Below, in pieces: positions 32,930-44,619 of a DNA stretch of 64,000 bases. The stretch spans positions 349,477,207 to 349,541,206 of the forward strand of contig NC_077227.1 in assembly GCF_027887165.1 (NCBI RefSeq), written 5' to 3'. The first letter of the stretch is position 1; every line of letters starts with the position of its first letter. The notes beneath the pieces are model-generated. The model worked only from the letters and a program-made list of their open reading frames with translations. It searched no databases and was not told the DNA's origin. The stretch is from Monodelphis domestica (taxonomy: Eukaryota > Chordata > Mammalia > Didelphimorphia > Didelphidae). The translations under genes were made by a program, and so were the position numbers.

Positions 32930-33440
32930 GACATGGCTCAGATGTTTTCATGTTTTTCTTTTTTCTTTATTTTTAATATTTACATATACCCATTTTACCA
33001 ATTACCTATAACAACACATTTCCATGTAAGTTTCCCCAAGTTATATGATTGGATTTTTTCTTTTTTTTTTAAAGAAAACATTTTTATGAGCATCTTCTGT
33101 TTCTTATACCACTAGAATTTCTCCCAGTATCCTTCCCTGTATCTCTTCTGGAAAGCTATCCTCATAAGAAATAATTTTCAAAGGGATAAAAATGAGGAAG
33201 AAGAGAAAAAATCAGCAAAACAAACCAATATATCACCCAAAGTCCAAAAATATAAGTAATGTTCTATACCTGTGAACCTCTGACCTTCACAAATGAATGA
33301 GGTGTTCTCATGTCTTTTCTTTGGGTTCATTCCTGTTCTTTGTAATTTTGCAGTATTCACTTTCATGGTTTTATTATTTCCATTCATGTAATCCTTGTAC
33401 CTAAAAAGCTTCTTAAAACTAATCATGAAACACATTTTAA
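32930..33440 (-). mobile_element. L1 3'-end fragments, antisense
   Basis: TTTACATATACCCATTTTACC and related wording resemble the 5'-truncated L1 ends found elsewhere in the window, and 33180-33330 has the companion CAAAGGGATAAAAATGAGG segment. It is fragmented and low in similarity. Confidence 0.4.
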
Positions 33441-33480
33441 TTAATTAATACAATAAATTATTTACTCTAGAAAAGAGTCC

Positions 33481-33554
33481 ATTATGGTGGCAGAGCAGGT
33501 AATTGCATAAAACTTAAGCCTTTATAACTAGAGGTTCAAACCTTCTCCTTAATA
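33481..33554 (+). pseudogene. Mitochondrial tRNA-Leu(UUR) in NUMT
   Basis: Near-complete cloverleaf text (GGTGGCAGAGCAGGTAATTG, CATAAAACTTAAGCC, GAGGTTCAAACC), just upstream of ND1 as in mtDNA. Confidence 0.85.
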
Positions 33555-33555
33555 C

Positions 33556-34515
33556 ATGTTTACAATTAACCTATTAATTTATATTGTTCCAATTCTACTA
33601 GCCATGGCTTTCCTAACACTAATTGAACGAAAAGTACTAGGCTACATACAGTTTTGAAAAGGTCCAAACATCATTGGACCACATGGCATCTTTCAACCAT
33701 TCACAGATGCAATAAAACTGTTTACAAAAGAACCACTACGACTTCTCACATCATCGATATCAGTATAAATTATTGCACCAGTTCTAGCCCTAACCCTAGC
33801 CCTAACCATTTGAACCCCACTACCCATACCCCATATCCTAGTTGATCTCAACCTTGGGCTTTTATTAATTTTAGCCCTATCTGGATTTTCTGTTTACTCA
33901 ATTTTATGATCAGGATGAGCACTGAATTCCAAATATGCCCTAAATGGAGCCCTACAAACAGTAGCTCAAACAATTTCATACAAAGTAACACTAGCTATTA
34001 TTTTACTTTCTATCATACTTATTGATGGCTCTTTCATCCTACAAAATCTAACAATTACCTAATAAAACATATGATTAATTATCTCAAAGTGACCTCTAGC
34101 CATAACATGATATATTTCTACATTAGTTGAAACAAACCGAGCCCCATTTGATCTAACAGAAGGAGAATCAGAACTCAAATCAGACTTCAATGTAGAATAT
34201 GCTGCAGGGCCATTTGCTGTATTTTTTCTAGCAGAATACACTAATATCATCACAATAAATGCCATGACAACTATTCTCTTCCTGGGCTCATCCCTAAATT
34301 ATAATATTCTGTACCTTAATACAATAACCTTTATAATTAAAGCAATACTCCTACTAACAGTAGCTTTCTTATGAATCCAAGCATCATATCCACAATTCTG
34401 ATATGATTAACTAATATGCTTATTATGAAAAAACTTCCTACCAATTACATTAGCACTCTGATCATGATTTATTTCTATTCCAATTGCACTACCAAGCTTC
34501 CCCCCACAAATATAA
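33556..34515 (+). pseudogene. MT-ND1: ND1 (NUMT copy)
   Basis: A 960-bp copy of the mitochondrial complex I subunit ND1, with no net frame change. Under the mitochondrial code it reads [19 protein letters not shown], then [19 protein letters not shown] and, later, [20 protein letters not shown], ending SFPPQM before TAA at 34513-34515. Premature stops arise where FIIAPV reads as V-stop-I (near 33763), at the ITQEH site (two adjacent TAA, near 34060) and at the YDQ site (near 34405). In the nuclear code it is more broken still. It is not a working gene. Confidence 0.92.
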
Positions 34516-34583
34516 GAAATATCTCTGACAAAAGAATTATCTTGATAGGATAAATTTTAGCATTTTAAATCCTCTTATTTCTA
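34516..34583 (+). pseudogene. Mitochondrial tRNA-Ile in NUMT
   Basis: GAAATATCTCTGACAAAAGA begins the expected tRNA-Ile text, with the anticodon loop TTGATAG in place. It abuts the ND1 stop. Confidence 0.8.
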
Positions 34584-34653
34584 GAACAATAGGAATTGAA
34601 CCTATATCTAAGAACTCAAAATCCTCTGTGTTTCCTTTACAACACCACATTCC
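34582..34653 (-). pseudogene. Mitochondrial tRNA-Gln in NUMT
   Basis: Light-strand gene read in reverse complement; the + strand shows TAGAACAATAGGAATTGAAC and CTCAAAATCC with the expected loop. It overlaps the tRNA-Ile end by two bases, as commonly seen in mtDNA. Confidence 0.8.
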
Positions 34654-34721
34654 AGTAAGGTCAGCTAAATAAGCTATTGGGCCTGTACCCTGAAAATGAT
34701 GGTTCACATCCTTCCCATACT
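34654..34721 (+). pseudogene. Mitochondrial tRNA-Met in NUMT
   Basis: AGTAAGGTCAGCTAAATAAG followed by the anticodon region of tRNA-Met, with a few substitutions. It sits between tRNA-Gln and ND2 as in mtDNA. Confidence 0.8.
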
Positions 34722-34722
34722 A

Positions 34723-35751
34723 ATGTCTCCATATGTACTAATAATTATTTCACTTAATTTACTAATAGGCACATCGATTACACTAATTAGTAACCACTGG
34801 TTAACAGCCTCAGTAGGCTTAGAAATTAATACACTAGCCATCATTCCAATAATAGCCTATCCACACCACACACATAATACAGAATCTGCAATCAAATACT
34901 TCTTAACTCAAGCCACAGCATCCATAATTATTATATTATTATGCATCTATAACCAATCTATAAACCCTATCCCAAATCTCTAATCAATGAGCATCACTCC
35001 TAATAACTAGCCCTAGCTATAAAATTAGGACTTGCTTCCTCCCACTTTTGAATTCCAGAAGTCACCCAAGGTATTCCACTTTTATTAGGCATGATACTAC
35101 TCATTTGACAAAAAATTGCCCCAATTTCTATTCTATATTAAATTTCACCTATCCCAAAATATACCAGTACTTACAACACTAAGCATCCTATCAACTATTC
35201 TAAATGGATAAGGAGGCTTCAACCAGACACATTAACAGAAAATCCTAGCCTATTCATCAGTTGCCCACATAGGATGAATGACCATCATTATCATAATTTA
35301 TCCTATACCTACTCGATTAAACCTACTAATTTACTTTGCTGCTTTACTTCCTCTATTTTTAACATTCAACTATTTATCCACAACCAAAGTCAATTCCCTA
35401 GCAAACATGAAAAAATCCTTCCCTATAACAATTATTATGCTACTAACCCTACTATCCCTAGTAGGACTACCACCATTAACTGGTTTCATACTAAAATGAT
35501 TAATTCTATAAGAACTTATTGCCTAGAATAATATTTTCTTACCAACCATCCTAGCCCTATCTACCCTATTAAATCTATTTTTCTACACACAAATTATTTG
35601 TCAACTCTTAACTAAATTTCCCTCAATCAATAATTCAAAATTACACTGAATTCTCTTCCCATTAATAACAATAATGCCTATTATAACTCTATTATTTCAT
35701 CCTTACTCCTACCACTTACCCCTATATTCATTATTTTATCCTAAGAATTAT
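34723..35751 (+). pseudogene. MT-ND2: ND2 (NUMT copy)
   Basis: Copy of mitochondrial complex I subunit ND2. Under the mitochondrial code the start reads MSPYVLMIISLNLLMGTSIT, then SVGLEINTLAIIPMMAYPHH and, further on, VGLPPLTGF. It breaks after NPIPNL (TAA near 34981), and the frame is lost in the 34985-35250 interval, so it has more damage than ND1. The end near 35751 is approximate, since the last codons run into the tRNA region. Confidence 0.9.
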
Positions 35752-35863
35752 AAGCCACTATCTTGCATCATTCCAAGACAATGTCTTAGACTTGGGTGGC
35801 ATTATTTTAAACTACTTTTTTGAATTTGCAATTCAACATATAATTATACTTCAAAGTCCAACT
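35752..35863 (-). pseudogene. Mitochondrial tRNA-Ala (probable) and tRNA-Cys in NUMT
   Basis: On the + strand GAATTTGCAATTCAACATAT is the reverse complement of the tRNA-Cys anticodon arm (loop TTGCAAA, anticodon GCA), so tRNA-Cys lies at about 35815-35863. The preceding stretch, 35752-35814, has light-strand tRNA-Ala-like wording (ATCTTGCATCATTC near its left end, ATTATTTTAAACTA near its right) but is too changed to call with certainty. Confidence 0.6.
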
Positions 35864-35864
35864 T

Positions 35865-35912
35865 AAGGGCTTAGGATAAAAAAGACCAAAGGCCTTCAAA
35901 ACCTTAAGCAGC
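35865..35912 (+). pseudogene. Mitochondrial tRNA-Trp in NUMT, truncated
   Basis: AAGGGCTTAGGATAAAAAAG, then GGCCTTCAAAACC with the TCA anticodon in its loop. The T arm is missing, so the NUMT junction is here. It follows tRNA-Cys directly, which is the marsupial order. Confidence 0.75.
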
Positions 35913-36004
35913 TATATTCTATTTTCTTAGATCTGCTTATTTCACTCTGCTTGCTTTCTGGTGATTTTGTTGAATTATTTTTTTCAGTTGTGTGCAACCT
36001 TTAA

Positions 36005-36125
36005 TGACCTTATTTGGAGTTTTCTTGACTTGCCCAGAATCACATAGCTAGTAAATGCCTGAGGCTCCATTTAAAGATGAGTTTTCATTACACCAGGCCT
36101 GGCTTTCTGTCCACTACTTACTTTC
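36005..36125 (-). mobile_element. SINE1-like fragment
   Basis: GACCTTATTTGGAGTTTTC, TTGCCCAGAATCACATAGC and GGCCTGGCTTTCTGTCCAC in antisense order. Confidence 0.65.
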
Positions 36126-36878
36126 TGGTGATAAGCCTCACCTGATGTAACTATTATTGATCCTATATTCTGTATTTTAGGCACAAGTCTTTCATCACAA
36201 TTTTAATTAATTTAACTTGATTCTCCATTCAAGCATTATTCTGCTTTGAAGGGAAATATCCAAATTAGCACAGCCCCCTCATACCCTTGGATATCTCTCT
36301 AACACAAGGCATTTGATAGTAACATTTATAGGAATCTTGAAGGAAAATGTCACTATGACAAAATACATTTTGAGTTAAGATTCTACTCCATAATGGAACT
36401 AGAGTCACTGATCTTTATAGAATGAAGACCCCTAGAGAGTTATCCTCCTAAAATTACTCATCTCTTTGATCATGTCCTTCAAGGGCTTTCCGAACTTCAG
36501 CTAGTCACAGATGAGTCTAAATAATCAACGGGATCTCTGTCTGATCAATACTTAAATCTCTTCAGGAAATTGGGGAAAAGCCAGCAGCCTGTCTTTAAGT
36601 GAGTCATAATTAATTCCTTTGTGGGGAAGGGCATAGAGAAATTTATCAAATTAAAATCTGCTCTCTGTCTGTTTCCATTTTTCATGCCCTTAGCTTTTAT
36701 TCTTGATCTTTTATTCACTTTCCTCAAAGAAAGATATTAGGTGTTAGGTTGAAAAGATATTTATTTCTTAATCTTTTCTTAATTTATATTACTTATAAAT
36801 ATGACATATTTATAAATATAATATAATCTTATAATAATCAAAATGAGTTAGACAACTACAAGAATTTTAAAAAATTAT
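36126..36878. other. No identifiable feature
   Basis: AT-rich SLC26A2 intron 1 sequence without recognised exon or repeat. Confidence 0.35.
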
Positions 36879-37540
36879 TGTGGTTGCTGTTTCTAAAATT
36901 AACTCAAGTCACAAGGCAGTTAACAGCTTTAGTAGCTTTATTACAGAAGGGTAGAGATAGTAAAGAGGGAAATGTAGAAAGGTGATAGGGGAATTGTCTA
37001 GCCTACCACTCTAAGTCTGTTCTGAATAAATCTAACTCGCTTCTGACAAAGTTCCAATCTCCTGTCAGAGGAGCAGGAGAGTCTCAGCCTCCAAAGCAGA
37101 AGTGCCATGCAAAAGAATCCAGCACAGAGACACCAGTGCAGAGGTCCTCCCTCAGCAAGGACCACCAGGGCCCTCAGCAAGAGCCACCATCTCAGAAGAA
37201 GTCCTATTACAGCAAGAGCCACCAGGGCAGCAGAAGCAGAAAAAGTAACCCAGAATGTTCTCAGCTGTCTTTTATAAGTAGTTTTTCCCACATCACTTCC
37301 CATCTTTCCAGTTCTTCCTTCCTTTCACTGTGGGCTAGTCTATCACATCTCAGGAACCAATCAAAGTCTCTCAATTTGCCTAGCACTGCCCAGGGGTCAG
37401 TATCTGTGGGATCTACCTCCCATCCTCTGAGAGTGTGAACTCTTATCAAAAGGATTCACAAGTTCCTGACTGATTAAGTTAAAAGGGTGGAGCACTCCAA
37501 GTACTTGATTAAGTTAAGATAAAAAAAATTCTCTTTCACA
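36879..37540 (-). mobile_element. LTR-type element, antisense
   Basis: On the - strand it starts TGTGAAAGAGAATTTTTTT at 37540. It has the same order of blocks as the LTR at 43978-44372 (AACCAATCA-AGTCTCTC, CTAGCACTGCCCAGGGG, TTTAGTAGCTTTATTACAG). It is longer, owing to a GC-rich middle that resembles a short imperfect tandem (AGCAAGGACCACC, CAGCAAGAGCCACC). It is a fossil without viral genes. Confidence 0.6.
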
Positions 37541-38149
37541 GTCTAAATTATTTATATGTAAATAATTTCTTTCTTAATATTTTCAGTTGAAATAACAAAA
37601 TTAACGCTCTTTCACATAATAATCATTCTTACATAGTTGTAACATTTTTTCCACTCAACAGTTCTGTGAGATATTTAGTACAAATATAACTGTTATTTTT
37701 ACAGAAGAATAAACTGGCACTCAGAGAGATTATCCAAATAACACACATAGTAAATGTGTCCCATTTAGGATCCAGAGCCCAGGATCCTAACCTGAGTCTC
37801 CAGGGCTTTCCCCATCAAATGCCTCTGTAACTCAACACTAGAAATTTTTATAGCTTGTTAGAACCTGCCAGCTTTTTTTCTGTAGAGGTATAAGTCTACG
37901 ACTTTAATTCAGGTAAATGGGTTTCACTCTATTTAATGAATATTTTTTCTCATAGTTACTTTACACAATTCTTAATGTAAGTTGAGTATTATGCAACTAC
38001 ATGTCCCTACTAGTCCTAAATCCTTTAAATAATCCTTCAAATAGAAGGACTATAGTGAAGTTATTTCTGCATAAATAGAGATGCTTGTGTTTTAATTATT
38101 GTAAAACCTCAGCTATCTAGGGCTCATTGGGGATGAGTCAATTCTGGAT

Positions 38150-38960
38150 TAAATTTTTTTTCCTTTATTTTTTCTCAATTACATGTAAAAATATTTTTAA
38201 CATTTTTTTAAAATTTTTGAGTTCCAGTTTTTTTCTCCACTCCTCCTTTCCTCCCTCCTTGAAAGGCAAGCAATTTAATAGAGATTATACATGTGTAGTC
38301 ATACAAACCATTTCCATATTAGTTATGTTACGAAAAAAAAATGCAGACCAAAAAAACTCTGAGAACAAATGTTAACAATATGTTTCAATTTGCATTCAAG
38401 CTCTCTTAGTTTTTCACTGGAAGCAGAGAACATTTTTTTTTTCATCATAAGTTCTTCAGTATTGTCTTGAATCATCGAAGCACTGAGAATAGCTAAATCT
38501 TTCACAGTTGATCATATAGTATTGCTGTTATTGTGTGCAGTGTTCTGGTTCTATGCTCTTCACTTTACATCAACTCATGTCTTGCCAGGTTTTTCTGAAA
38601 TCATCCTACTTGTCATTTCTTATCAATTGCATTCCATCACAATCATATACCACAACTTGCTCAGCCATTCCTCAGTTGATGGACATCATTTCAATTTTTA
38701 ATTCTTTACCACCAGAAAAAAGCTACTATAAATATTTTTGTACATATAAGTCTTTTTTCCTTTTCCTTTTATCTTATTGGGATACAGATATAAGAGTGGT
38801 ATTATTAGGTATTGCATATGCAGTTTTATAGCCCTTTGAAAATAGTTCCAAATTACTTTCTGGAATGGTTGGATTAGTTCACAGCTCGACCAACAGTGTA
38901 GAATGAGGCATTCTGCTGAGCTGAAGGCTAGCAGAAGCTTTTTCATTTAAACTTCTTTGA
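38150..38960 (-). mobile_element. L1 3' portion, antisense
   Basis: Antisense L1 3' half: GTTCTGGTTCTATGCTCTTC, then ATACCACAACTTGCTCAGCC, GCTACTATAAATATTTTTGT and GGTTGGATTAGTTCACAGC, in the order expected for L1 ORF2 C-terminus and 3' UTR. Confidence 0.8.
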
Positions 38961-39254
38961 TAGAAATCTTTAGAAAGTGTACTATGTATTCATTAATTAC
39001 TTGGCACCCTTAAATACTTGTTTTGTGATACAGAGGCAGATGTAGATCATGTGGGACATAGGCGGAATGATTTTGCTTGTCCTTGTACTACAAGTGTATG
39101 TCCTGGGTACCTCTCCCTTACCTCCCTAACCCAGAGCTATATGTAGATTTTCATATGGAGTTCATCCCTACTGTACAAATGAATTTTGCTACAATAAAAG
39201 GCAGGCATAGATGCTTAGGCAGAGCTGGAAGTAGTATGATTACAATTAGGATCT

Positions 39255-39640
39255 ATGTTTAAAAAAAAAAAGAAAAGAATTGGGTAAAGATTAAGCAAAA
39301 CTGGCTTTATTGTATGTGTAAGCAGGTTACAAAAGCTAGGGTATACACATACCAACTTTGGTCTGAAACCCTGAGTTCTTATGTCTTTCAGATTTCGTAA
39401 GCATAGGCAATGACTCAACAGAGATTATGAGCAGGGCCAAGTGTTCTGAACATGGGTCCCGAACAGGGTTTATGAAATAGATTTCAGGAATAGATTCCAG
39501 TAATAGGGGTTATGACCACCTTTTCTCCTTCCCTTTCTCCAGTGACTTGGCCATGAAATATCAGGGTTAGGAGCCCAGTTTCCCCATGCCACAGCCTCCA
39601 GAGTGTGTGGCAAGGTAAGGGGAAACATATAGCATTTTTA
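39255..39640 (-). mobile_element. LTR-like element, antisense
   Basis: Inverted polyadenylation region (GGCTTTATTGTATGTG) followed by a G+C-richer block. It has no identified partner and both ends are uncertain. Confidence 0.3.
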
Positions 39641-40254
39641 TCATTATAGAGGCTTTGACTACTTCCTACACATTCCTATTTTATCTTATTTAAATCACAC
39701 AATTACAAATCATCAAACTATTACAGATGAATCCTTATAAAGATTAAAAGCCACTTCATTAAATTTCTTCTTATGTTTGTAGAGTTGAGCTCTTTTAACA
39801 TTTGCCCCAGTTACAAGATAGGACCAGTTTTTCAACTTACTTTGTGCCCAACTTCATGGTTATATAGTAGAGCAGGTATGTGTAACTGCCCTCTGATAGA
39901 GGATTTGCCAATGGCATAACTGCCAGAGGCTGAAAAATGAACTGCCAAGTACAACAAAGTGTCTTTGGTCCCTTCCTCTTACTAGCCTCCATATCACTGC
40001 TGTCTGCCCCCATAGTTCCTTTTGGGTGTACATAGCTTTCTCCACTCTACTCACCCCAACGTGCAGCCCTGTCTAGCCCTGCCATACCTCAAAGTTCTCA
40101 CTCATAGGTTAACTTCCCCTCCCACCCCACCCCTGAAACCAAACTCCCATTTTGGCAGATCTAGGTGGCAAGCAAGGAGATTGTCTCCTTACTAGGAGTA
40201 ATTGCATTTTAAAACTCAAGTTGGTGTATGAGTTGACAATGTATTTTTTTTCCC

Positions 40255-40420
40255 ACAACAATCATGTAAGGTAGGTACTGTAAGCATTATAATACTTTTA
40301 CAAATGAGGAAACACAAATTTTGAGTTCACTTAATGACTTGCCCATGGACACAGCTGTATTTGAAGTAGGATTTGAAATGAAGTCTTCTGACCAGCATTC
40401 TATTTCCTATGTCATGCTGC
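40255..40420 (-). mobile_element. MIR fragment
   Basis: ATCATGTAAGGTAGGTACTG, TACAAATGAGGAAACACAAA and TGACTTGCCCATGGACAC in antisense order. Confidence 0.65.
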
Positions 40421-40444
40421 TTATATGTTAAAGGAAGATGAAGG

Positions 40445-40640
40445 AGGGGTGGCTAGGTGGCGCAGTGGATAGAGCACCAAGCCTAGAGTTGGAAGGACTT
40501 GGGTTTAAATCTGGCCTCAGATACTTCTTAGCTGTATGAACCTGGGCAAGCCGTTTAATCCCCTTTGCCTAGCCCATGTTCTTAGAGTTGTTACTAAATT
40601 TTTACTAAGACAAAGTAAGAGTTTTTAAAAAAAAAACAAA
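40445..40640 (+). mobile_element. CORE-SINE, sense
   Basis: Full-length sense copy: GGTGGCTAGGTGGCGCAGTG, GAGTTGGAAGGACTTGGG, then GAACCTGGGCAAGCCGTTTA and a poly-A-like end (TTTTTAAAAAAAAAAC). Confidence 0.9.
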
Positions 40641-42110
40641 AAGAAGACAAAAGAATGTGCTATGGAATTTTTGAGGAGAGGGAATTTCTTCCATCCCCTT
40701 GTCAATTTAGGGCTTATATTGGGGTCCCTTTCTACTCCCCAGGATATTACAATAGACACCTGCCCTTTTAGACCTCATTTTATGAAGGATCCTAGGGTCA
40801 TGGCTGTAGGCTGGAATAGACCTCAAAGGAGCAGTAAGTCTTACCTATCATCAAGAAGATGAGAGAGCCCGGGCCTTTGGGACCCTTCTGTGATTTTCTG
40901 TGAAATATAATCACAGAATTTCAGAGTAATAAATAATTCTTATCCTCTTCTTCTCCCTCTATTTTATAGGCGAGGAAACCAAAAGCTAAAAAAGTAAACC
41001 TGTCCAAAGTCATGTAGCCTGTTAGTGGTACAATTTTTAGTATCGCCATTCTCACTCTTTAACCCTAATATTTTGCTCTATTATATCCTGAGACTCTTAG
41101 TAGTAAAGGACTGTGCCCATGGCAATATAACTAATTCAGTCAGTGGAGAACCTGGTGGTGGTTAGGAAATAGGTTTGGAAGGCTTTGCTTTAGTGCCTGG
41201 ATGCTAATGATCTGTTTACATTGACTTGCCCACCGGTTAGCCTAGCCCTGGATGGGGGGAGAGGGGGGAGAGACCTGCCCTGCATAGACAGGGAGATTAA
41301 ATTTTAGAAAATTTTGTAAGACTAAGAGGAAAAGGGTGGTGGAAGGGAAGGAGAATTGTCTGGGAACCTAAGATGAATCTATTAGAGTCTGGTACAAGAA
41401 AAATGGTAAGAAAAAGAAACATCAAAGATACACAGAAGAGAACACATTGGGCCCTGAGATTATTGTTGACGTGGGCTTTGTTCCTAACTCTGCTACATTA
41501 ATTTTTATTTTTATTTCTAGTTTACCTGAGCTTGACCTAAGACTGGGAAAAATTCCCTTTGACCCTGTAATTATTAGAGTGGTTGCTCTGGGTAAGACAG
41601 AGTAGGAGGTTTCTCATGTACCTAGTGAAGATCAGGTTGAAGCATCTGGCAGGCTGTGATTTGGGGAACCCCTGTATCCTAGACAAGGGGATTAGGGCAA
41701 CATTTAGGGGTAAGAAAATTACCCCCATAAGTTTGTCAACAAGCATTTATTAAATGCCTACTATGTTTCAGGCACTAGGCTATATATACTTGGAGAAATC
41801 AGTCATTCTACAAACTCATTGTGGGTTCTGGATACCTAGTGGCAGTTCAAGTTATGGTCTTTTATACCAAGTTATGGTATGAGTAAACTTAGTATCAGGA
41901 AAAATAGAAACTCAACATTGGAATTAGAATCAAAAGACTTAGGTTCAAATCCTAGTTCCCCTTGCTCATTACCTCTGGGTCCTTTGTCAAATCATTTCAT
42001 CTCCCTGGGTCTCAATTTCCCCATTGGTAAAATGAGGGCATTGAACTAGAATGCTCTCTGAGGTCCCTCTCAACTCTAAAATTCTGTGACCATAATAGAG
42101 CTGAAATTAT
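40641..42110. other. SLC26A2 intron 1, no identifiable gene
   Basis: Contains MIR scraps near 40960-41060 and a MIR copy near 41930-42090 (TTCCCCATTGGTAAAATGAGG). The open stretches at 41537-41746 and 40662-40862 show no family resemblance. Confidence 0.4.
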
Positions 42111-42139
42111 AGGCTTATAGATTTACTTAATTTTTTTAA

Positions 42140-42710
42140 ACTTAAAATATTTTTCCATGGTTACATGATTTTTTTTCTTTCCCTCCCCTCTATCTTCCCC
42201 ACTCCTAGAGCTGACAAGCAATTCCACTGGTTTATATATATGTTATCACTTGATACTTATTTCCATAGTATTAATTTTTGTAATAATCTCTTAAAACCCA
42301 AACCCCAAATCATATATCTATATAAACAAGTGATAAATCATATGCTTTTTTCCCCTGTGTTTTGACTTCCACAGTTCTCTCTCTCAATGTGGATAACATT
42401 CTTTCTCATGTTTCCTCAGGGTTGTCCTGGATCATCGCATTGTTATTAGTAGCAAAGTCAATTATATTTGATCATTCCACTATGTTTCAGTTTCTGTGTA
42501 CAATGTTCTCCTGGTTCTGCTCATTTCACTTGGCATCAGTTCATGGAGGTCTTTCCAGTTCATATAGAAATCCTCCAGATCATCATTCCTTACAGCACAA
42601 TAGTATTCCATCACCATCATAGACCATAATTTGTTCAGCCATTCCCCAATCAAGGGACACCTCTTCATTTTCCAATTTTTTGCCACCACAAAGAGCATGG
42701 CTTATAGGCT
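42140..42710 (-). mobile_element. L1 3' portion, antisense
   Basis: Antisense marsupial L1 ORF2 end: the - strand encodes MEYYCAVRNDDLEDFYMNW, with HELMPSEMSRTRR following. Homologous copies lie at 38150, 57355, 58690 and 59425. Confidence 0.85.
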
Positions 42711-42784
42711 CATAGATTTAGATCAGTATTTACTATAGAGAAAGAAAGCTAGCCACTTGGGAGAGTTGGCCTTGACTGGGAAGT

Positions 42785-43085
42785 TAATCAGGCAGTCAAT
42801 AAATATTTATTAAACACATCTGATAAGCATTGGAGATAGAAAGAAAGGTAAAAAAGATAGTCTCTGCTCTTAAGGAGCACATTGTCTAATGGTGGAGCCA
42901 ACATGAAAAAACAACTACATAAAAGCAAGATACATATAGCATATTGGAGATAATTTATGGAAGGAAGGCATTAGAATTAAGGGAATGAGGAAAGATTTCT
43001 TGTAGAAAGTGGGATTTTAGCTGGGACTTGAAGGAAGCCAGGGTAATTAGAATTCAAAGAGGGAAGAGGAAGATAATTCTAGGCA
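42785..43085 (-). mobile_element. L2-related 3' element
   Basis: CAATAAATATTTATTAAACAC, GGAGCACATTGTCTAATGG, then TGGGATTTTAGCTGGGACTTG in antisense order, a familiar L2/MIR-tail type repeat. A second piece lies at 43520-43680. Confidence 0.6.
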
Positions 43086-43977
43086 GGGAGAATAGTTAAT
43101 AAGAATGTCTGGAATTAGAAAATGGATTGTCTTGCTTTTATTAAGAAGCTACTGCCACCCTAATTCTGGACAATGCCTACAGGTAGGGATTGGAAGTAGG
43201 GGTACTGGACTTGGACTTGGAGTCAGAAAAAAGATCTAAGTTCAGATCTTCTGATATTTACTAGCTCTGAGCAAGTCTCTTAAACTTCTTGAGCTTTCGT
43301 AGTACTGTACTGGGGAAAATAATACCTTATCTCATGGAGATATTGTGAAGATCAACTTGACAGTGTTTGTAAAGGGCTTTGCCAACTTTGAGGTGATAAA
43401 TCAATATTGGCTATTGTTTTTATTTCAACTTGACATTTAAAGATCTTTGATTTTTTTTTGTTAGTATGGGAAGTCCTTCCACTGATGCAGATTATATAAC
43501 ATGTCTATAATTTTGTAGATAGTATTCACTAAATATTTATTAAATATCTACTATGTATCAGGCACTGTAGTAAGTACTGGGGATGCAAATATAGAAAAAA
43601 AAGACAGTCCCTGCCTTTCAGGGAGCTTGTAATTTAATGAAGAAAGATAATACACAAAAAGAAGCTGAAAAAGGGGGTTAGGGATGGAAGAAGATATCTG
43701 AGACTGGGGCATGGTAGAGAAGTCCCAAATAGTGCAGTCAAATAAATAATGAGATTAACTTAGTGTCAGACTCCAAGCCCAGTACTGTATCTACTATATA
43801 ATGCTTTCTCATTTTATTTTGATTTATTACATTTATTGTCATCAGTATTAAAATTAATCATATTTTTATATTACACTGCCCAGTGTAATCTGTCTTGATG
43901 GAGAATTCTTTAAAGTAAGTTTTTTATTAGTGTTTTTTATTTTTTATGTTATTGTAATTTCTCTCCAATATCTATAC

Positions 43978-44372
43978 TGTAATGGTTAGAATGGGTTTGA
44001 CAAATATAGAAATTAACTCATAAGTCAGAGGCTGTTAGTAGCTTTAGTGGCTTTATTATAGCAAGGCAAAGATAAGAGAGGGAATTATCGGAAGGAGGTA
44101 AAAAATTACTCCATAGTCTGCCTCAGCCTCAGAAACAATGCTTCTCTGCTTCCTGCTGAGTCTCACCTCATATGCTGTTCCCTTCACCCACTAGCTCTCC
44201 TACATTACCCCTAAGGAACCAATCACAATTCCTCAATTAGCCTGGCACCACCCAGGGGGGCAGTGCTTGTGGGATCAATTCCCAGGTTGCTGATTGACCC
44301 AAATTCAAAACAAATGGAAGGGAAGTCTAAATCTCTGATTGATCAAATCAAAATACAAATTCCCTTCTCACA
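43978..44372 (-). mobile_element. Solo LTR, antisense, 4-bp duplication
   Basis: On the - strand it starts TGTGAGAAGGGAATTTG at 44372 and ends CCATTACA at 43978. ATAC flanks it on both sides (43974-43977 and 44373-44376). It is related to 36879-37540. About 395 bp, with no internal viral sequence. Confidence 0.75.
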
Positions 44373-44407
44373 ATACTCTACCCCTCTGGGATACCATATA
44401 ATAAATA

Positions 44408-44602
44408 GTATTTTTTTTTAATAATTCTTACCTTCTGTCTTATAATATAATATGTATTAGTTCCAAGGTAGAAGAGTGGTAAGGGCTAAGAAAAAGGAAT
44501 TAAGTGGCTTGCCTACGGTTACACAGCTAGGAAGTATTTGAACCCAGGACCTTCCATCTCTAGACCTGATTCTCAATCCACTGAGCCACCCAGCTGCCCC
44601 CA
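44408..44602 (-). mobile_element. CORE-SINE
   Basis: Antisense: ATAATTCTTACCTTCTGTC, TTAGTTCCAAGGTAGAAGAG, GTGGCTTGCCTACGGTTACA, then CTCAATCCACTGAGCCACCC. Confidence 0.88.
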
Positions 44603-44619
44603 ACAATCATTCTTTTATA

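Larger units (their letters stand above)
33481..35912 (+). pseudogene. NUMT: nuclear copy of mtDNA, tRNA-Leu(UUR) to tRNA-Trp
   Basis: About 2.4 kb collinear with marsupial mitochondrial DNA: tRNA-Leu(UUR), ND1, tRNA-Ile, tRNA-Gln (opposite strand), tRNA-Met, ND2, probable tRNA-Ala (opposite), tRNA-Cys (opposite), tRNA-Trp. Reading needs the mitochondrial code (TGA = Trp, ATA = Met), and several changes would stop translation even so. Both ends are abrupt and flanked by nuclear repeats. The insert is well preserved overall, so it is not ancient. Its genes are not expected to function. Confidence 0.95.

Noticed and set aside
33779-33810. Telomere-like CCCTAA/CCCTAG repeats
   Set aside because: They lie in frame inside the ND1 copy (Leu-Ala-Leu-Thr codons), so this is ordinary mitochondrial sequence, not an interstitial telomere.
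34696-34983. A 95-codon ORF starting upstream of the ND2 ATG
   Set aside because: Its start lies within the mitochondrial tRNA-Met sequence of the NUMT. It is the ND2 copy read with the nuclear code, not a gene.
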